A DNA stretch of 10,679 nucleotides from Cytidiella melzeri (lineage: Eukaryota; Basidiomycota; Agaricomycetes; Polyporales; Irpicaceae), in assembly GCA_022592445.1 (NCBI GenBank), contig JABYQR010000717.1:1-10679 (forward strand), read 5' to 3'. Below, piece after piece: positions 8,038 to 10,679 of the stretch; the stretch's first letter is position 1; the number at the start of each line of letters is the position of its first letter. A model generated the notes under the pieces. The model saw only the letters and a program-made list of their open reading frames with translations, was not told where the DNA came from and did no database searches. The translations under genes and the position numbers were made by a program.

Positions 8038-8128
8038 TAGGCACGGAGACCCGGCAGCAGCCCGCCATTTGCGCGGCCCGCGTCATCCTGAGCGGCAAGT
8101 CCCTCCACTTTCCCAGCGTCACGGGCAT

Positions 8129-8168
8129 GAGGAGTTCACCGAGGTCACGAGGAGTTCGCCGAGGATCC
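8129..8168 (+). repeat. Two 20-bp direct repeats in presumed U3
   Basis: GAGGAGTTCACCGAGGTCAC at 8129-8148 is followed directly by a near copy at 8149-8168. They lie in GC-rich DNA about 430 bp upstream of the TATA box and could be an enhancer-type repeat or slippage. Confidence 0.55.
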
Positions 8169-8591
8169 GAGGACTTGACAAGGAGCAACGCGCCGGAAAC
8201 ATCCGGGGCCGAGGAATCGCACCGAACTCTGACTCACAGACACGCCCCTTTTGCATCGGAGCATGGGCCAGCCAGCCACCAAGAGTTTCAGACGCGGGTC
8301 GGACCAACGGTAGAAGAAACTTGACGCGCAAACCCCGTTTCAGAAAGACTCCTATCACGCCACGCTGTGCAATTCCTGGACGGCGCCTCATCACCTGCTC
8401 GCGACGGTTGGCGCCTCTTCAGTGCAAGGGCGCGCCCCGCTACTCCGCGTCGACCAACGCTGTGTCCCGCCGGGCGTCGACTCGCTGGACATTTTGCCTC
8501 CGCAGACGGAAGTATTCTGCCACCCTGTTTCCTCGCTCTCGTGTTTGGGTTTAGGACATAGAAGGAAAGGTTTAGGAGAGGGTCTTTAGGG

Positions 8592-8600
8592 TATATAAAA
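8592..8600 (+). promoter_or_regulatory. TATA box of the second retroelement
   Basis: TATATAAAA is a near-consensus TATA box. It is preceded by three TTTAGG motifs at 8549-8590 and followed by no ATG until 8750. Transcription would start around 8620-8635, giving a leader of well over 1 kb before gag. Confidence 0.6.
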
Positions 8601-8749
8601 AGGTGTTGTTTGTACTGCGTAGAAAAAAATCAATCCCCACCCCAGTTTCCAGAGTTCACTTTACGCTTTGTGTTTGCGTTGAGGGAGTCTCTTCGCGCCC
8701 ATAGCTGTAGCTTCTTCTGCGTTGTCTCACTGCGACCTCTTCCACGTTT

Positions 8750-9292
8750 ATGTCCGCTGCGTCTACCAACGACAACCCGCCTCAAGTCTGCCGTTACTGT
8801 CCCACTGTTCCCCACCTACCCGACGGTTGCTGCCCTTACCGCCCGCGCCCGCGCAAGGTTCTACGCCGTTATCCCATCATCCCCGCGCCCACGCCGCTGC
8901 CAGAACCCTCAGCAGCGCCTACGGTCTCCCCTGAGAGATCAACTCCTAAATCACCCTCGCCAGCGTCGTCCGTCGCCTCCGTCGCGGACTCGCTTGATAA
9001 CTGCTCCTATTGCAACACTCAGAGCGACCACCCAATTCCCCTACGTTCAGGACCTTTCGTCCCGCTCGACTGTGATCGCCCGCGCGCGCCGCACCCAGAT
9101 TGCTGGCTATCTCCAGACTTTGAAGGCGAGGATCACGAGTGCGAACTAGTGCAGTTCAATCTTACCAGCTCTACCAACGTGTCGTTGGCCACGCATTTGC
9201 CTGTAATACGCATCGCCGCTTGGGAGGTGTTGTTCTACACTACCGCCCCCGCGCGCAGTCTGTCGAGTCCAATTGACGGCGATCTCACATAG
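8750..9292 (+). CDS. Possible Cys-containing leader ORF, 180 codons
   Basis: The first ATG after the TATA box at 8592 opens this frame, which ends at the TAG at 9290-9292. The predicted protein starts with a CX2C pair followed by a Cys pair (CRYCPTVPHLPDGCC). A basic Pro/Arg-rich part and a Pro/Ser-rich linker (AAPTVSPERSTPKSPSPASS) follow. A second cluster has CSYC, then Cys near PLDCDRP, HPDC and DHEC, with several His, which could form a zinc-binding fold. No family is recognised. The start context is poor (T at -3). The other two plus frames are also largely open here because the DNA is GC-rich and T/A stops are rare, so length alone proves little. It could be a real accessory protein of the element or merely leader sequence. 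Confidence 0.35.
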   Translation: MSAASTNDNPPQVCRYCPTVPHLPDGCCPYRPRPRKVLRRYPIIPAPTPLPEPSAAPTVSPERSTPKSPSPASSVASVADSLDNCSYCNTQSDHPIPLRSGPFVPLDCDRPRAPHPDCWLSPDFEGEDHECELVQFNLTSSTNVSLATHLPVIRIAAWEVLFYTTAPARSLSSPIDGDLT

Positions 9293-9890
9293 CCTTCCGC
9301 TGCGACTCGCGCGCCATTAGCTTATCTTTCTCTTACGTTTCCTTTCGGCTTTGTTATACTGCATTTGCTTTTTAACTGCGTTATTTTACTGCGTTACTGC
9401 GTTGTGTTTCACCTTCACTGCGTCGAGCTTACTGCGTTCACTTTCACTGCGCCCGTGTTTTACAGCGACTACTTCATCTTCACCAGCGACCGCGTTTTGT
9501 GTTCGAGATTCATATTGCACCTGCGTTTATCTTCTGCGTCCCTCCGCGCGCCGTTTTCCTACAAGTCGCGACATCTCCCGCGCGTTCTCTTGGAGCCGCG
9601 CTATAACTCTTTCGCTTTCACCGTGCCGACTTGCCTTTTACCCGCGATACGCGTGGTAGTTGCCCGCCTAGCTCCCTGCGCATACACTTTATCATAAACC
9701 TTGTCGCTCTTTTAGCACAGGTAAAACTAGGACTCTAAGACCACCTCGCACACTTTAACACTTCCGCGCTTCCACACCTTTACACTTCTATTGCCACTTC
9801 GTGGGTGATTGTGTTGTCTTTAAGGTTGTTCTTAGTTTGAAGCGTGACTCAGTGTCTCATTTTGGACCCCACCGCGAGGGGTCTCTATAG
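9293..9890 (+). other. Leader/LTR of second element, no gene seen
   Basis: This stretch holds no convincing gene. It contains a cluster of six ACTGCGTT-like octamers (9375-9453). A CAG/GTAAAA sequence at 9719 looks like a splice donor. A short hairpin lies at 9865-9883. A TAG at 9888-9890 ends the gag reading frame upstream and also reads as a possible splice acceptor (CTCTATAG). Confidence 0.4.
9863..9883 (+). other. Candidate primer-binding site and hairpin
   Basis: TGGACCCCACCGCGAG starts four bases after a CA that could close the LTR. Its complement would end in CCA with a 7-bp acceptor half and a CTCGC T-stem half, which is tRNA-like. The same bases form a GACCCC/GGGGTC stem with a 7-base loop. 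The tRNA cannot be named and the LTR end is not proven. Confidence 0.25.
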
Positions 9891-10298
9891 ATTTCGCTAG
9901 TTTCACTTGTGCTTCGCGGAAGAGAAGGCAAGACGAGTTCCAGAGGATCCAGAATTCCGAGGAGACAAAGGGGTGGAAGTTTATCAAGCCCGGTATTAAC
10001 GGAAGCACAGGACGACCCGGAGGCAATTATCCGGCGAGGACAAGCGGCAGCCTGCAAAAATCAAAGGCGACAAGCTACTCCTGTGCCAAGTTCTAGGTCG
10101 CCGACTCCTGAATTCTCTACACCAAATGTTACTCTCCCTAGCCCCGACTCTCCTACGGAAGCGCCTCTTCCTTCAGCACACCCTTTATCCCCAACATCGA
10201 CTACTCGAGCCCGCTTGCAATCTCCTACAACCGCAATAATAGGGCGGATTCGAACTAAAATACAACAACTTCCACCAAATGCCAGACTAGTAGTCACA

Positions 10299-10679
10299 AT
10301 GGCCGCAGCACAAACTATGCCTTTGATTGGCGACAAGCACGTGCCTAAGTTCGATCAATCGGAGCCCCGGACGTTGGCGCGCTACTTCGACACCCTCGAA
10401 ACGTTATTCACGCGCGCAAATGTGCAGGACGCGCAGGCGAAGAAGAAGTACGCCGCGAACTACGTAGACATCACAGTTCAGGACCAGTGGGAGGAGCTCG
10501 AAAGCTACGCGGCGACGGAAACCTACGAAGACTGGAAAGCGGAGGTCTTCAAGTGTTACCCAGGCGCAGACGTGACGGCGCTCTATACAAGACAGGGCCT
10601 TATAGAATACGTAGCCAGTTGGAAGCAGAAGGGGTTCCGCACCTTAGGCGACTGGGCCGAATTCTACCGCAACTACAGT
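10299..10679 (+). CDS. Retrotransposon gag, N-terminal part, runs off window
   Basis: The frame is open from 9891 to the last base. The first in-frame ATG is at 10299 and a second at 10317, which begins MPLIGDKHVPKFD. The product resembles the gag of basidiomycete LTR retrotransposons: a short Ala-rich lead, then a helical capsid-type domain with PRTLARYFDTLETLFTRANV, KYAANYVDITVQDQWEELES and CYPGADVTALYTRQGLIEYV. It would form the particle shell and package element RNA. It differs from the minus-strand gag in the window, so it belongs to another family. The ATG-less part from 9891 is rich in Pro, Ser and Thr (for example SSRSPTPEFSTPNVTLPSP) and looks coding. The real protein may start upstream through splicing or a non-ATG codon. 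No zinc knuckle or protease is reached before the window ends. Confidence 0.7.
   Translation, partial: MAAAQTMPLIGDKHVPKFDQSEPRTLARYFDTLETLFTRANVQDAQAKKKYAANYVDITVQDQWEELESYAATETYEDWKAEVFKCYPGADVTALYTRQGLIEYVASWKQKGFRTLGDWAEFYRNYS

Larger units (their letters stand above)
4690..8040 (-). mobile_element. Truncated, inactive Ty3/Gypsy retrotransposon
   Basis: Read on the minus strand, the order is gag with a zinc knuckle, aspartic protease, reverse transcriptase, then RNase H, the order of Ty3/Gypsy (Metaviridae-like) elements up to the point where integrase should follow. Coding homology breaks off just after EQEAEVAQAL near 4700. There is no integrase, chromodomain or 3' LTR on that side. 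On the other side gag has no start codon and no 5' LTR in the same orientation. Two frameshifts in pol (about 6660 and about 6000) make it non-autonomous. It is a relic bounded by two plus-strand LTR-type sequences. The edges given are where recognisable coding sequence ends and are uncertain by some tens of bases. Confidence 0.8.
8040..10679 (+). mobile_element. 5' part of a second LTR retroelement
   Basis: From about 8040 base composition shifts to GC-rich and CpG-rich. The order then is promoter-like DNA with a TATA box, a leader of over 1 kb, and a plus-strand gag that leaves the window. This is the order of an LTR retrotransposon's 5' end. The left edge is set by the end of readable gag of the minus-strand element, which it seems to interrupt. 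The LTR limits are not defined: no second LTR is visible and the candidate ends (TG near 8034, 8089 or 8128; CA at 9858) cannot be separated by inspection. It is a different family from the minus-strand relic, as its gag shows. Confidence 0.55.

Noticed and set aside
8033..8554. 173-codon plus-strand ORF upstream of the TATA box
   Set aside because: It lies in GC-rich promoter-type DNA where several frames are open, has no ATG-based start in a sensible place and is Arg/Ser/Pro-rich by composition.
8610..9149. 179-codon plus-strand ORF overlapping the 8750 ORF
   Set aside because: It begins at a non-ATG codon and has the low-complexity composition of an out-of-frame reading of the same GC-rich DNA.
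10061..10336. 91-codon minus-strand ORF
   Set aside because: It is the antisense shadow of the Pro/Ser-rich open frame leading into the second gag.
1..10679. CRISPR array, tRNA or rRNA genes
   Set aside because: No regularly spaced identical repeats with unique spacers and no cloverleaf or rRNA-like sequence was found; the only tandem array has 307-bp dimers.

Overview
The window looks like transposon-rich DNA from a basidiomycete fungus, most likely an agaricomycete. The evidence is short spliceosomal introns of 48-54 nt with GTAAGT-type donors, two different Ty3/Gypsy-type retroelements of the sort common in mushroom-forming fungi, and no ordinary housekeeping gene. No tRNA, rRNA or CRISPR array was seen. 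Species cannot be decided from the sequence.

Layout. (1) At 1-1387 lies the 3' part of an unrecognised plus-strand gene, spread over three frames. (2) At 1405-3003 lies an unrecognised intron-containing minus-strand gene. Its stop is 17 bp from the stop of the first gene, so the two are tail to tail. (3) At about 2988-3601 there is a higher-order tandem repeat: two copies of a 307-bp dimer, each carrying two diverged monomers. (4) At 3602-4023 nothing is firmly identified. (5) At about 4024-4690 there is a decayed plus-strand LTR with leader. It has a TATA box, a CTATTGTT octamer microsatellite, a short TTAGGG-type telomere-like tract and a possible primer-binding site. (6) At about 4690-8040 there is a minus-strand Ty3/Gypsy fragment, reading gag, protease, reverse transcriptase and RNase H. 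It carries two frameshifts, lacks integrase and its own LTRs, and has no gag start codon. (7) From about 8040 to the right edge, GC-rich DNA holds the 5' part of a second plus-strand LTR retroelement: a TATA box at 8592, a cysteine-containing ORF opened by the first ATG, a long leader, and a gag that runs off the window.

How the parts relate. The two left-hand genes may form a unit, since they converge with almost no spacer, but neither family could be named. The middle is a graveyard of nested and rearranged retroelements. The plus-strand LTR/leader abuts a minus-strand pol, which ordinary insertion of one element does not produce. The gag of the minus element is cut at about the place where the second retroelement begins. 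Only that second element, with its promoter, leader and open gag, shows no visible damage within the window.
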